A DNA stretch of 64,000 nt. Origin: Sarcophilus harrisii (lineage: Eukaryota > Chordata > Mammalia > Dasyuromorphia > Dasyuridae). Positions 53,512-64,000 of the stretch are shown piece by piece. The DNA is taken from assembly GCF_902635505.1 (NCBI RefSeq), contig NC_045428.1, positions 66,845,141 to 66,909,140 of the forward strand. Reading direction: 5' to 3'. The translations under genes were made by a program, and so were the position numbers. Each line of letters starts with the position of its first letter. Position 1 is the first letter of the stretch. Below the pieces are notes generated by a model that saw nothing but the letters and a program-made list of their open reading frames with translations, was not told the origin of the DNA and did not search any database.

Positions 53512-53635
53512 ATGATCTGGCTCTACCTCAAAGTTTTAGCATCTTTCAAGTAGCAGATAGGGCACTATGAAATTGTTCTAGTGTGCTCTTTGTGTAGTGA
53601 ATTAGAACTTTGATAGCTTTAAGAAAGGCAACATA

Positions 53636-53900
53636 TATAGTAGAATAATCCTGGAACTTGGACTTGGAAGAGAGCAAAGTTTGAATTCTACCTCCAAAAT
53701 TTTTATTTATGTGACCATGGAAAAATGATTTAATCTCTCTGAGTTTTAGTTTCCTCATCTGTAAAATGAAGATGATAATAACAGCAATTACTCCAAAGGA
53801 TTTTTACAAGGTTCAAATGAGATAATGTATGTAAAGCCCTTTGCAAATCTCCATCCCTATATTCCCAAGTGTTACATAAATGGCAGCTGTTATTTCTATG
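53636..53900 (+). mobile_element. MIR3-type CORE-SINE, long copy
   Basis: TTATGTGACCATGGAAAAATG, CTCTGAGTTTTAGTTTCCTCATCTGTAAAATGAAGATGATAATAACAGC, GGTTCAAATGAGATAATGTATGTAAAGCCCTTTGCAAATC, GTTACATAAATGGCAGCTGTTATT. Confidence 0.92.
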
Positions 53901-53974
53901 TAGCTTCTGAAAATAACCCTTGAGTAGGTCATTTAAATTTCAGGCTAGGAAGCTGGAAGCATTGTTCAATTTAA

Positions 53975-54600
53975 TTCAATTTCAGTAGGATAGACATTTC
54001 TTAAGTTCTTATTTTGTGATTAGTCACTGAGCAAGGTACTAGAGATTGGGAAGAATAAACAATCAAATTTGGTTAGAGAATATTGTTTGAAAGGGAATGG
54101 CATGACAAAAATTAGAAGATTCTGGAGAGTCTTAACAAAATATTTGTGTATTTTATCTTTTAATTGGTGGAAAGACTGATAATTCTTAAGGAAAATGATG
54201 TGATTAGGCTTCTGCCTTCAGAAGATTTCTTTCTTTTGAAGGCTGAATTGGAGATGGGAGAAGCAAGAAGCAGAGATAAAAGTTGGAAGACTATTATAAT
54301 TGTCAATACAAAAAGTGATGAATATATGGATTGGAGTGGTGACAGAGGAGATAAATAGAAAAAAATTATGAAAGTAGAGTCAATTTGGCAACTAATTGGA
54401 TGCAGAGTGAGGAATAGAGAAGATTATAAGCTTTAGGATCTAGATAACAAGAAAATAATGGTACTAATAACAGAACTAGGGGGAGTCAAAAAAAAGGGAC
54501 AAGTTTTATGGAGAAGATAATGAGTTCAGCTTGTGGCATATCAAGTTCTCTGAGACTGTTGGTAGTTCATTGAGATGGAGATATAAATTAAGGGGCTGTT
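53975..54600 (+). mobile_element. GTGCCAGGCACTGTGC-family repeat, long copy
   Basis: Start AATTTCAGTAGGATAGACATTTCTTAAG, CACTGAGCAAGGTACTAGAG. Body GAATATATGGATTGGAGTGG, CAATTTGGCAACTAATTGGATGCAGAGTGAGGAATAG, then GAAGATAATGAGTTCAGCTTGTGGCATATCAAG. Shows that the short 5' pieces elsewhere belong to an element of at least 600 bp. Confidence 0.78.
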
Positions 54601-55149
54601 TCCTCAGACTTTTGTTATCCAAAGCTCTAGTCTGTAAAGTTGAGAAACTCAAGTATTAGTTTGTAAATACAAGTGAAATCATCCTCCACTGCTTTTCAGA
54701 ATATCCCAGTGGTCTATTACTCCCACCAATTCAAATACATATATAACTCATAGCTCATGTCTTCAGTTTGTTGTAGTAATGTGCCACCTACCTGGAACTC
54801 TGTTATTTGGAAACTACCTATTTTTAACAGTTTAGAAACAGGAAATAAGCAAAAGCAGCCCCTGGGTAGCAACTAAAATAGGTGTTACAATCTCTATTCA
54901 CATTACTCTCAAGAGAGCCCTTATTCATATTCTACGGATGTTTATTGTATATACTTTATACAATTCTAACATATTTTTATACCCATTTCCTATGTCCTCA
55001 CTCAGAAACTATTGTCTCACTTTTTTAATATAGCTCTAACATACTTGTTATTTAGTTTCTAAGTCCATAGCAAATTAGAAAAAGTAAATTAGACAGTGAG
55101 AGATTGATGTAGTCCTGACACATTGACAGAAATGAGTAATATAGTTGAT
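54601..55149. other. Unassigned non-coding DNA
   Basis: Nothing recognised. Confidence 0.35.
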
Positions 55150-55375
55150 TTTCTATAACACTTTTAATATTCACAAAGAACAGCACATCTGATTTATTCC
55201 ACAGAACATTGCTGTGAAGCAGATGTTACAAATCCTATTGAATTTTGTTTTATAGCTGAGGCATAGAAAGGTAAGTGACTGACCTATGTCCACACAATTA
55301 ATAACTATCAAAGGCAGGTTCTAAACACAAGACTCTCTTCTCTTTAACCCAAGGTTCTGTTTATCTCATTGTGTT
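55150..55375 (-). mobile_element. MIR3-type CORE-SINE
   Basis: Inverted: AACAGCACATCTGATTTATTCC, TTTATAGCTGAGGCATAGAAAGGTAAGTGACTGACC, CACACAATTAATAAC, AAACACAAGACTCTC. Confidence 0.75.
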
Positions 55376-55691
55376 GTCTTCAAAGCAGAAGCAGTTAACA
55401 ACTGGACAGCAAGGGAGGACACAAATATTTTTCCTGCTTGATTCTGAAAGGCAAAAACCAGGACTGGTAGGTGGAAGCTTCAAGGAGGCGAGATCAGGCT
55501 GAAGGTAAGGCACCTCCTAACAACTATATTTAATCAAAAGTGAGATTGGCTGTTTGGGTATATAATGAGTCATTCCTCCTTCCAACCTGCCAACTCCCTC
55601 TACACTATTGTATGTTTTCAAGCAGGATTTGTTTGACTAACTACTTGTTGGGTATAGAGAGGATTCTTTTTTATATGTAGGTTAGTCTAAT
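55376..55691. other. Unassigned non-coding DNA
   Basis: Nothing recognised. Confidence 0.3.
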
Positions 55692-55885
55692 CCCAACTTC
55701 TTAAACTGTGGTTTGCAGTCCCATATGGGGTCTCACAATTGTGAATGTGGGGGTTGTGAAATTATGATTTATTATCAGTAAATATTTGATTTGTGTACCT
55801 ATTTTATATACCTGTATACCTGGGATCATATAAAAAAAATTTCAGGCAAAAAGGGGTCAAAGTGGAAAAAGTTGAAGAAGCTAAG
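55692..55885 (+). mobile_element. Non-autonomous hAT-type element, about 194 bp
   Basis: ACTTCTTAAACTGTGGTTTGC at the left, GTTGAAGAAGC at the right. Interior: CCCATATGGGGTCTCACAATTGTGAATGTGGGGGTTG, TATTTTATATACCTGTATACC, GGCAAAAAGGGGTCAAAGTGG. Same family as 61241 in the opposite orientation. Confidence 0.85.
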
Positions 55886-55914
55886 GTCTGTTCCAGTCTT
55901 AAAACACTATGAGA

Positions 55915-56105
55915 GGGGAGGGGTAGATGTCACAGTGGATAGAGCACCAGCCCTGAAGTCAGGATTACTTATATATAGTTCTATATAGAGTCCTATATAT
56001 ATGACTGAGTTCAAATCCAGACTCAGACACTTAACCTTTCATAGATGTGTGACCCCATACAAGTCACTTACTCTCAATTGTCTCATATTAATTTTTTTTT
56101 AAAAA
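55915..56105 (+). mobile_element. WSINE1 SINE with internal AT insertion
   Basis: GATGTCACAGTGGATAGAGCACCAGCCCTGAAGTCAGGA, then about 40 bp of TATATAGTTCTATATAGAG-type sequence where GGACC is expected. Then TGAGTTCAAATCC, GATGTGTGACCCCATACAAGTC and the tail. Confidence 0.93.
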
Positions 56106-56690
56106 AGAGAAGTGCTATGAGAGGAGCATAATAACTTAAGAGCACAATAGCCTGGGACCTTTTAGAGGTATAAAGATAAATAGTCTCAAAGATTATCGCT
56201 GCACTGTATAATATGATAGGAAAGGCAAAAATCATTGTCTGATATTTTCTATTGAAGAGATCAAGATGGTACATTTGAAAATTATTTAATCCAAAAAAAA
56301 ATTTTTAAAAAGGAAAAAAAAAAATTAGTGTATTTAAGGAAGCAAATCTACAGCATTCTTGGAAACTTAGTTTTTCAGGTTGTTGTATTCCTTGATAGGT
56401 TTAGATAGGCAAAATTTCTTGCTTTTCATGCATGGTAATAATAAACAACCTATTAAAGAATACATTTCTGGGGTAAAAGAGAGAATTCACATTCCAATGT
56501 GCTTGAGAAAACCAAGTGAATTTATGTTTCAGGAGAACAAATTTCCATAAATATCCACAAGTGTGACAGGCTGACCTTGTACAGCACAATGTCTTTGAAA
56601 AATCTATTGTCGATTTTCAGGGTTAGGTTCAGGAAGCTGAAGAAAGTGACTTTATTAATATTGATTTAAACTTGACTTCCAAAATTTTTG
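56106..56690. other. Unassigned non-coding DNA
   Basis: Nothing recognised. Confidence 0.3.
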
Positions 56691-56694
56691 AAAT

Positions 56695-57893
56695 GTCTTT
56701 ATCTTTCAAAATAATTTATTATTTTTTGTTTGCAACATTCTTTTCCTTTTAAGTTTCAAATTCTCTTTCTCTCCCAACTCTCCCTCACCCATTAGGAAGG
56801 TAAGCAAAGTAATATCATTTATACATGTGAAATCTTGTAAAACATTTCTTTATTAGCCATATCACAAAAAAAAACAACAAAATTAAAAGAAAAAAAAAAC
56901 CTTTAATTTGCACTCAGAGTTCAAGTCTCTCTTTGGAGATGGATAGCATTTTTTCATAATGAGACCTTTTGAATTGTTTTGGATCATTGTATCACTCAGA
57001 ATAACAAGTTCTTTCACAATCAATCATTATTACAACACTGTTCTTACTATACACAATGATTTCCTTGTTCTCATTTCACTTTGTATCAGTTCATATAGGT
57101 CTTGCTATATTTTTCTGAAACCACCCCCTTGTCATTTCTCACAACACAATAGTACTCCATCACAATCATTTCCCAATTAATGGGTATCCCCTCAATTTCC
57201 AACTATTTTCTACCACAAAGAGTTGTTATAAATATTTTATACATATAAATACTTTTCTTTTTTATCTCTTTGGGGTACAGACCTAGTAGTGGTATTGCTG
57301 GATCAAAGAATGTAGGCAGTTTTGTAGCCATTTGAATTTAGGTCCAAATTGTTCTCCAGAATAATTTAGTTCATAATTCCACTGACAGTTTATCAGTATA
57401 CCTATTTTCTCTGACCCCCTCCAATGTTTGTCATTTTTGATAAGGTGCTTTATTTGCATTTCTCTAATAAAAAGTGGAATTATTATGTTACTATAACTTT
57501 GATGTTTTCTAAAAGCTGCCTATTCATAAATTTTAACTTTTTTTTCCGTTGGAGAATAGCTCTTATCTTTATAATTTGACCCAATTCCCTATATTTTTGA
57601 GATGAAGACCTATTTTTTTCTTTGCTTTGTCTGAGATCATATTTATTACCCCTGCCTTTTTTACTTCAGCTGAAGGAAAATAGATTCTTCTCCAGACCTT
57701 TTGAAAAATTGTGTATATTTTTCAGTTTCATGTTTGTTTCTTTTAAACAACATATTGTTGGAGAGTAGTTTCTAAGCCATTCCAGTCTTCTTCTATTTTA
57801 TGGAATTTATGGAATTCCCAAGCCATTAACTTTCTTTTAGTGATTTTCTTGCATCACTCTCATTTCTTTTTTCCAATTTTTATCTCTTTCTTT
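56695..57893 (-). mobile_element. Old L1, 3' end and ORF2 remnants (left part)
   Basis: Inverted L1 order: TTTAAGTTTCAAATTC, CACAATAGTACTCCATCACAATCATTTCCCAATTAATGGG, CTAGTAGTGGTATTGCTGGATCAAAG, AATTGTTCTCCAGAATA, TTTGCATTTCTCTAATAA. After about 57605 the text jumps to CCCCTGCC...TTCAGCTGAAGG...AACAACATATTGT, which belongs to the 5' part of ORF2. Most of ORF2 is therefore missing. Confidence 0.85.
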
Positions 57894-57909
57894 AAAAATG
57901 CCTCATAGA

Positions 57910-58327
57910 GATCAACCAAATCATTTCTAATGGAGCAGTAATGAACTGAACCAGCTATGCCCAGAAAAAGAACTCTGGGAGATGACTAAAAACCATTACA
58001 TTGAATTCCCAATCCCTATATTTATGCACACATGCATTTTTGATTTCCTTCACAAGCTAATTGTACAATATTTCAGAGTCTGATTCTTTTTGTACAGCAA
58101 AATAACGTTTTGGTCATGTATACTTATTGTGTATCTAATTTATATTTTAATGTATTTAACATCTACTGGTCATCCTGCCATCTAGGGGAGGGGTGGGGGG
58201 GTAAGAGGTGAAAAATTGGAACAAGAGGTTTGGCAATTGTTAATGCTGTAAAATTACCCATGCATATATCCTGTAAATAAAAGGCTATTAAATAAATAAA
58301 TAAATAAATAAAACTTCTAATGAAAAA
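57910..58327 (+). mobile_element. L1-type 3' end inserted into the old L1, 16-bp duplications
   Basis: CAGTAATGAACTGAACCAGC, GAACTCTGGGAGATGACTAA, GATTTCCTTCACAAGCTAATTGTACAATATTTC, TGGTCATCCTGCCATCTAGGGG, AAAAATTGGAACAAGAGGTTTGGCAATTGTTAATGCTG, then an (AAAT)n tail (about 58290-58313). Perfect AAAAATGCCTCATAGA at 57894-57909 and 58328-58343. It is a 5'-truncated L1 or an L1-mobilised SINE; its 3' end resembles the L1 ends at 36037 and 52939. Confidence 0.93.
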
Positions 58328-58343
58328 AAAAATGCCTCATAGA

Positions 58344-59015
58344 ATCCCTATTGAGCTTGAGTCCAATTAGCATTTTTTTGAGGATTTGGTTGTAGCTATT
58401 TTCATATTCTCTTCTAACTTTATGTGTTTGCTCATTTTTCCCTGAGAATTAGGGAGGCACTATCCCAAGCTTTAGACTTTTTAATTTTGCTGTTTTCAGA
58501 GTTAGTTCTGGGGTCTGCAAGTTTCCTGTGCTTCAAAGGTGGTATGACTCCAGAAGATCTATGGTCATTGCTCTCCTGTTCTGTACTCTGGTCTTTACCC
58601 AGGAAGGACCTTTCTTCCCTTAAAACCACAAGTACTAGTGTTCCTCTCTGCCTTGAAATGTAATCTTATCCCTGCTTCCTTGTGACTGATCACAAACATT
58701 CCTCTCCATCCTGGAACTACAACCAGAAATGCTTATGAGAATAGAGTTTGCAATTAGCACCAGCTTCACTCAGTGCAGCAAAAGTGCTTGTAATCCCTTT
58801 ATGATCAGTTATCTGATCTTTTGTAATGTAATTTGGACAGGCCCCCCACTTCAGTGTCATAGACCTTGCTTGCCAATGACCTTGTTGTATCATATTAGAA
58901 AAATGTCCCACCTTTTTGTTGGTTATGCTGCTTAAAAATTTGACGTGAGGAGTTATTTTAGAGTTGTTTAGAGGGAAATGAAATGGTTTGCTGCTTATGC
59001 TCTACCATTTTTCAA
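58344..59015 (-). mobile_element. Old L1, ORF1/5'-UTR side (right part)
   Basis: Continues the interrupted L1 towards its 5' end. AGTTCTGGGGTCTGCAAGTTTCC, ATCTATGGTCATTGCTCTCCTG, GATCACAAACATTCCTCTCCATCCTGGAACTACAACC, GAGTTGTTTAGAGGGAAATG and GCTCTACCATTTTTC match remembered marsupial L1/HAL1 5'-UTR text. A 79-codon + strand frame here is antisense L1. Confidence 0.75.
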
Positions 59016-59039
59016 GGATCTGAAATGTCATTTAATCAG

Positions 59040-59320
59040 AAATAATAGGTAGCATTTATAGAGAGCTCCAAGCATCTACTTATGTTATCTTCTTTGATCC
59101 TTAGAGTAATCCAGTTATAAAATAGAAAAGAACACTAGTAGTTGTGCTATAGGAGAGGAAGGCCCTTCCTAATTAATAACAAACATGCTCTATTTTACAG
59201 ATTATTTTCATTTTTACAGATCAGGAAACAGACTTGTAGATACTGCCCAAGGTCACACAGATATTAAGAAATGTAATCTTCATTCAGACCCAAGTCTAAA
59301 TGACTTCAAATCCAGTTCTC
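59040..59320 (-). mobile_element. MIR3-type CORE-SINE, split
   Basis: AATAATAGGTAGCATTTATAGAG, TTATCTTCTTTGATCCTTAGAG at the left; TTTACAGATCAGGAAACAGAC, CCCAAGGTCACACAGATATTAAG at the right. About 90 bp of unrelated sequence lies between. Confidence 0.78.
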
Positions 59321-61240
59321 TTTTTTTGTACCGGACTTATATAATCTCTATTCTTTTTTAAAATCTTTCTTTTCATTTCTTTTACACCATAGCATCAAGC
59401 AGTTGGGCACTGTGTTGTTTAAATCGATATATACACTCAGGCACATACAGAATATGTAAGATTTATCTCCTAGGACTCTGAATTGAAAGAAACCCAAGAC
59501 ATCCATCTTACATTAGTCTACACATACTCATGGGTACTCATGGAACACTAAGCAAATCTGAAGCTTTATGTGCCCTTTTAAAGATAAAATCTTTAGAGAG
59601 AAGCTTGCCAGGGTCTCCATTAATTCTCTTGCAAATGGTTTGTGCATCATCAAATAACAATAATAAATATCTCCTGGTCACACTAAACTATCAGTTTGCA
59701 ATTGATTCTGTGCATTACTCCACAATAAAGTATCCTGAATGACAATGTAGATTAATAGACAAAGACAATAGCAATAAATTTGAATCACATTTTCAATCTC
59801 CCAAAAGCCCCCAGGCCACAAAAGGGATTCAAGTACACAAGGTTCAAGTACACACAGAAAGATTAAACACCAGGGATTTTTTTTTTTTTTTTTGAGATAT
59901 GGCCAAGACTAAGTAAAGCTTAAATTTCAGTGACAACACATACCTTATCCTGAGATATGATGTCAGGACAAATCAACAGGTTCCTTTTTCACACTTTTGA
60001 ATGAGTTTTTAAGGAAATCAAAAAAAAAAAAAATTAGCCAGTCAACAATTCCAGAAACAGATATGTCAATTAAATTTTAAAGAGCAGAGAAAGTCCCTTT
60101 CCCTAAATGTACACTTTTCTCAGAGTAATCTAAATTGGGCTTTGGCACATGGTCAGCTGAATGATATAGTAATTATAGCTAAAATATTTTGAGTATATTG
60201 GAACTCCTCTCAAAGAAATCAATCAGAGCTTTGGGAAAGCTCTGCATTAGTAGTAGGGTTTTCTGAGTTTTTCCACGCCAAAGACTGGTTTAATACTAGT
60301 TTTAGTCCTAGGTCACTGCTGGTATAAAGAATTCCAGAGAGTATTTAGGGTAAGATTACTGGAATATCCATCTACTCTGGAGAAAACATAGATGTGCAAT
60401 GAAGTAAATAATCCTCTTATGCCAGGATAACTATAATATTCATGACATATTACAATCTTCTGGAGTCATCAGGCACCAAGATTCCAATTCTGTCCCCCTT
60501 CTCACCATCCTTTCTTGTGTGAGATTACTTGAAGAATCACAAAAATATTCCCAGAAATGTCTATTGGGGATCAAGGAAATGAGTTGTTTCTGCCTGCATC
60601 CCTCTTACATTTCCCTCCCCATGCTGGCTTTTATGATTATCACAGAGAGTCTGTGTGACATTTCCAATTGGGTCCACAAGAACTCAGGAGGTAGTCGATC
60701 ATTCCTCTCCCAGAAATCCAAATAAATTGAACTGAAGCAACTAAAAGAACTGATGGTCTAGCAAACTATTCAGGAATATGTGGGAAAAATCTCCTTCACT
60801 ACATGAGAAGGACGTGGGTTTTTGAAACTATGAATCTTGTTTAAATGTCTTGTAGGTTCTTAAATATGGGCCAAGCAAGTTCACTGGATAATAGAATCTG
60901 TAGAAAGCAGAGCTCATTTCTGAGGGAAATATTAAATGGAACCTGATCTCCAGAAATCATATCACATAGACTGCACTCTAATCCAAACTCACAGTTTTAG
61001 GGTTGACTTGGAATCGCACCAGCCTTTGGAAGGAGGAGAAAAGGACAACAAATCCCAGAAATGTCTCTAATAATATTGACAAATACATCAGAGTCTTGTC
61101 CTGGGGCACTGGGAGATGAACAACTGTTAAATTGATTGGTAGCTAGCACCTACACCAACAAATGCATGTCTGAGATGGGAAGGACTCACTAGTAGCTATT
61201 GATTTAAATCAATTGGGTTAATTAAATCTATTGTCTAGAG
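59321..61240. other. Repeat-poor unassigned stretch
   Basis: About 1.9 kb without a recognised element, apart from T14-16 near 59878-59893 and an A13-type run near 60020-60033. Frames of 60-70 codons have no family. Confidence 0.4.
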
Positions 61241-61412
61241 CAGAGCATCTTAAATATTTTCTACTTGGGACTCCTTTTCACCCTAGAAAATTTTACATGA
61301 TTACAGGTATATAAAATCAGTATGCAAATCAAACATTTATTGATAATAACTCATAATTTTGTGACTTCCACATTCAGTTATGTGATCATGACCCACAGTT
61401 TAAGAAGCTTTG
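61241..61412 (-). mobile_element. Non-autonomous hAT-type element, 172 bp
   Basis: Inverted ends CAGAGCATCTTAAA and TTTAAGAAGCTTTG; target duplication GTCTAGAG / TTCTAAAG, six of eight. Interior ACATTCAGTTATGTGATCATGACCCACAG is the reverse complement of the pattern in the 55692 copy. Confidence 0.88.
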
Positions 61413-62400
61413 TTCTAAAGAACAAGGTTGCAAGTAATTCTTAGGAAAGAACCACCCCTAAAATTGGCTTATCTAGCTTTCCAGTTCACTAGCCCAGATA
61501 CTGATCTTTTTTCGAAAGAAGAATGAGGCAATGAAAAGCCCTCGCTATCTTTCTGGAAAAATATCTTCTGCTATTGATCTTTGACCCCCTAAACCCACTT
61601 ATACCAGCCTTTCCTTTTTACTAAATTGAACCTGAAAGGAAGCCAACAACCTCATCTGGATTTGCAAAGGAAGCGTGAACTATGACATTCTAGACCAGCC
61701 AAGGATTGTTTGAATCTTGTTTGATCCCCTTTGGGATGTTTAATATTTATTCTCTCTTGGTTTCCCAGGTATTCATTAACTCTGGCTTTCAAGATTGGAC
61801 AAACTGTAGTATCTTCTTAGATGCCATTTTAGCCCTGACCTATAAACAAACTGGTACAAATTTTTCTCCAATGCCCACACCTCCTTTTCAATAAATTAGA
61901 GGGATGCCAGTTGGACAGAGGGAATTGAAGTTTCTGGAACATTTGATCATTTGAGGTGAGTTGCAAAGAGATGTGTCTCAATAGATGACCTTTCTTGACT
62001 TGTCCTATGACCACACTAACACATCAGGACTAAGGGATCAGGAAATATAAATTGTCATCATAGAAGGTTACAATTTTAGAAATTTGAGTCATTTTTAGAT
62101 ACCAGAACATTCTCCAGATTTCATGCCAGTCTCCTTTTTGGAACATCTACTCCTGAGGCTGGTTTTCCACTCAGCTCAGGTCACTTAATTTGGTCCTTGT
62201 AAATTGTATTGATGGCCCACCCTTTTTTAATATCATGATAATTTCCCAAGTCAAGTACTTAACACACTAACACTGAACCTTTCATTTTAACAAGTTAAAG
62301 AATTTAGCAATGCTTACCAACAAAGAGAACACATCTGAAGTCATTTGTAAAATTCCATCTCCACAGTCCCTCACTTTTCCTGAGAAACAGGAAACTATGT
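61413..62400. other. Unassigned non-coding DNA
   Basis: Nothing recognised. Confidence 0.35.
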
Positions 62401-62404
62401 TTTG

Positions 62405-62500
62405 CATCATAGATTCACAGCTGGAAGCAACTTCAAAGGGCATCAAGTATACTCCCTTCATTTTACAGATGAGGAAACTTCAGGAAGTTCAGGGAAATGA
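62405..62500 (-). mobile_element. MIR fragment
   Basis: CATAGATTCACAGCTGGAAGCAAC, CATTTTACAGATGAGGAAACTTCAGG. Confidence 0.85.
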
Positions 62501-63975
62501 TGATATATGTACGTTAACTGGGACAAAGTAAAATAATTGTTTTAAAATATAATAAACTAAAATTTTTTGCATCTTAAAAAAACAAACTTTTAACATGAAT
62601 CGTCCCCTTTTTGCACCAGTCATTTGCTTTATATGATTTCATATTGCACACATAAGATTTTAATATGTATTTTAATTTGGGAATCTTGCAATCAACTAGC
62701 CTTTCTAGGTATTCCTTCCATCCCTTTTCATAATTTCCTGTTTTTTGTAATCTGCTTTATACTTTTAATATTCCACTGGCATTTATAGTTTCATAATCTT
62801 TTTAGGTTTGTAAGTCTCAGTAAAATTCTCTGAACCTCCATCATCTCTCATTTGTGAGAATTGTTTGTAATTTAAACCCATGGACTTAGATAATTTAGAT
62901 ACATTTCTTTAAGCAGCTGCTCTACTCCCTTTGGAACCAGCATTATCCAGAATGGGTATGTAATTAAAACAATCAGATCTTTACCATTGGTCTATGTCTC
63001 TTTGTGTCATGCAGACATAACTTAAAGTGGGCAAATTATTTGCTTGCCTGATTAAGAATAATAAAATCTTGATACTTTGTTCTTTGTCAGTTTTCATTTT
63101 CAATTTCTTACTTGAAATCAAACTGTTGCTGTACTTTTTATGTGCCTTGCCATATAGTGGAAGTAAAATCATATGACTTACATTTCTAATCCATTGGCTT
63201 CAATCTCTTTGTCATGGACGAAATCACATTAAGGCACAAATGCATTTGCCAAACCAATTTTGTTTCCTGAACATGCTGACAGATAGTCAGAGAAACAATT
63301 GGTAAGTGGAGACCATTCAAAAAATTCTCCTCAGTTGTTACGAGAAGAAATAGCAGTCAGTTTGTATTCTGGTAAACTGTTCAGAAGAGACCCTCTTGAA
63401 CATAAATGGAATCTGTTTGAAATGAGTCTGTTGTTACTCAAGTAGTCTGAATACATCAGGAAAGAATGACTTTGGTCTAGGCATAGACCTGTAGTGTAGT
63501 TGCAGGTGTCACTATCAAAGTAAGAATTGCTTTAGTACCTTAGTAAGAAAAAAATTTTTTTTATTATGCCAAATGTTTCAAAATGTCCCTTGTTGGTGGT
63601 GTTTCAGTTGAAAGAAGCTTCCTAGATGGACAATCAGTGGATCAAGTTTCCAATGCTCCTTGGCTTTAGGATTGCCTCTAATGTGATCTAAAAGAGTAAT
63701 GAGCTAGAAAAAGCTAGAATTATGATACCTGCCACAAATCACTAGCTCTGACTTTGCTCATTTGGATTTTTGTAATCATTTATTGAGATGCTAGGACAAA
63801 AGTAAATGCTATGAGAAAAAAAATGTCATTTTGATAATCAGCTGGTGTTCATTATCAAACTATGGTGGAAAAATCAGCTGGAAATGAGACCACTCACAGA
63901 AAACTCTAAACAAAGAGCTTCTTGGGTACTTGAAAGCTCCTTGGAACCCATCCCAGCCACATTGGATTTCCTTGT
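62501..63975. other. Repeat-poor unassigned stretch
   Basis: About 1.5 kb without a recognised repeat or gene. Confidence 0.4.
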
Positions 63976-64000
63976 AATAATAATAATGATAATCATAATA
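63976..64000. repeat. (AAT)n microsatellite cut by the window end
   Basis: GTAATAATAATAATGATAATC runs to the last base. Confidence 0.85.

Noticed and set aside
58424-58663. 79-codon + strand frame
   Set aside because: Antisense of L1 5' region.
1-64000. A novel gene system or gene cluster
   Set aside because: No two neighbouring frames form a plausible functional unit; all recognisable coding text is from transposons or the RPS6 retrocopy.

Overview
The window looks like marsupial (metatherian) nuclear DNA from a gene-free stretch, either intergenic or deep intronic. The assignment rests on the repeats. There are many copies of tRNA-like SINEs of the WSINE1/MAR1 type, with a conserved tail reading CTGTGTGACCCTGGGCAAG. 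There are also L1 3' ends of marsupial type, abundant MIR/CORE-SINE, L2 and L3/CR1 copies, and several small hAT elements of a kind I remember from marsupial genomes. An Australian marsupial is plausible, but I cannot name a species. I found no intact protein-coding gene, no RNA gene and no prokaryotic or viral gene system. Every long open frame I examined is microsatellite translation, lies inside a repeat, or has no recognisable protein signature.

Layout. 1-5 kb: polypyrimidine and polypurine microsatellites, SINEs and a small L1 ORF2 scrap. 5-9.6 kb: MIR, MAR1 and L2 pieces. 9.8-11.3 kb: a stretch with no repeat that I recognise. 11.3-20.2 kb: MIR, an L1 3' end, MAR1 copies, a hAT element inserted in a MIR, and an L2 split by a (CA)n. 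20-24 kb: microsatellites, SINEs and another hAT. 24.1-25.8 kb: the richest part, with a Tigger/pogo DNA transposon (both inverted ends, TA duplication, recognisable transposase N-terminus) beside a decayed LINE whose C-terminus resembles the Dong/R4 group. 26.7-36.5 kb: L2, L3/CR1, SINEs and a 5'-truncated L1. 37-48 kb: SINEs, long GA/CT microsatellites and a hAT carrying an expanded CA/GA microsatellite. 47.5-50.5 kb: a long marsupial repeat and a SINE-in-SINE insertion. 50.9-51.7 kb: an essentially full-length processed pseudogene of ribosomal protein S6 with target-site duplications. 52.9-53.5 kb: an L1 3' end holding a 91-base A run. 56.7-59.0 kb: an old L1 that keeps both ends but lacks most of ORF2 and carries a younger L1-type insertion. 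59.3-64 kb: mostly sequence I do not recognise.

No genes act together here. The window is a record of successive retroposon and DNA-transposon insertions. Repeat calls come from remembered consensus patterns, not from a search, so boundaries are good to about 10-30 bp except where target-site duplications fix them. Stretches called unassigned may still hold old repeats or conserved regulatory DNA that comparative alignment would show.
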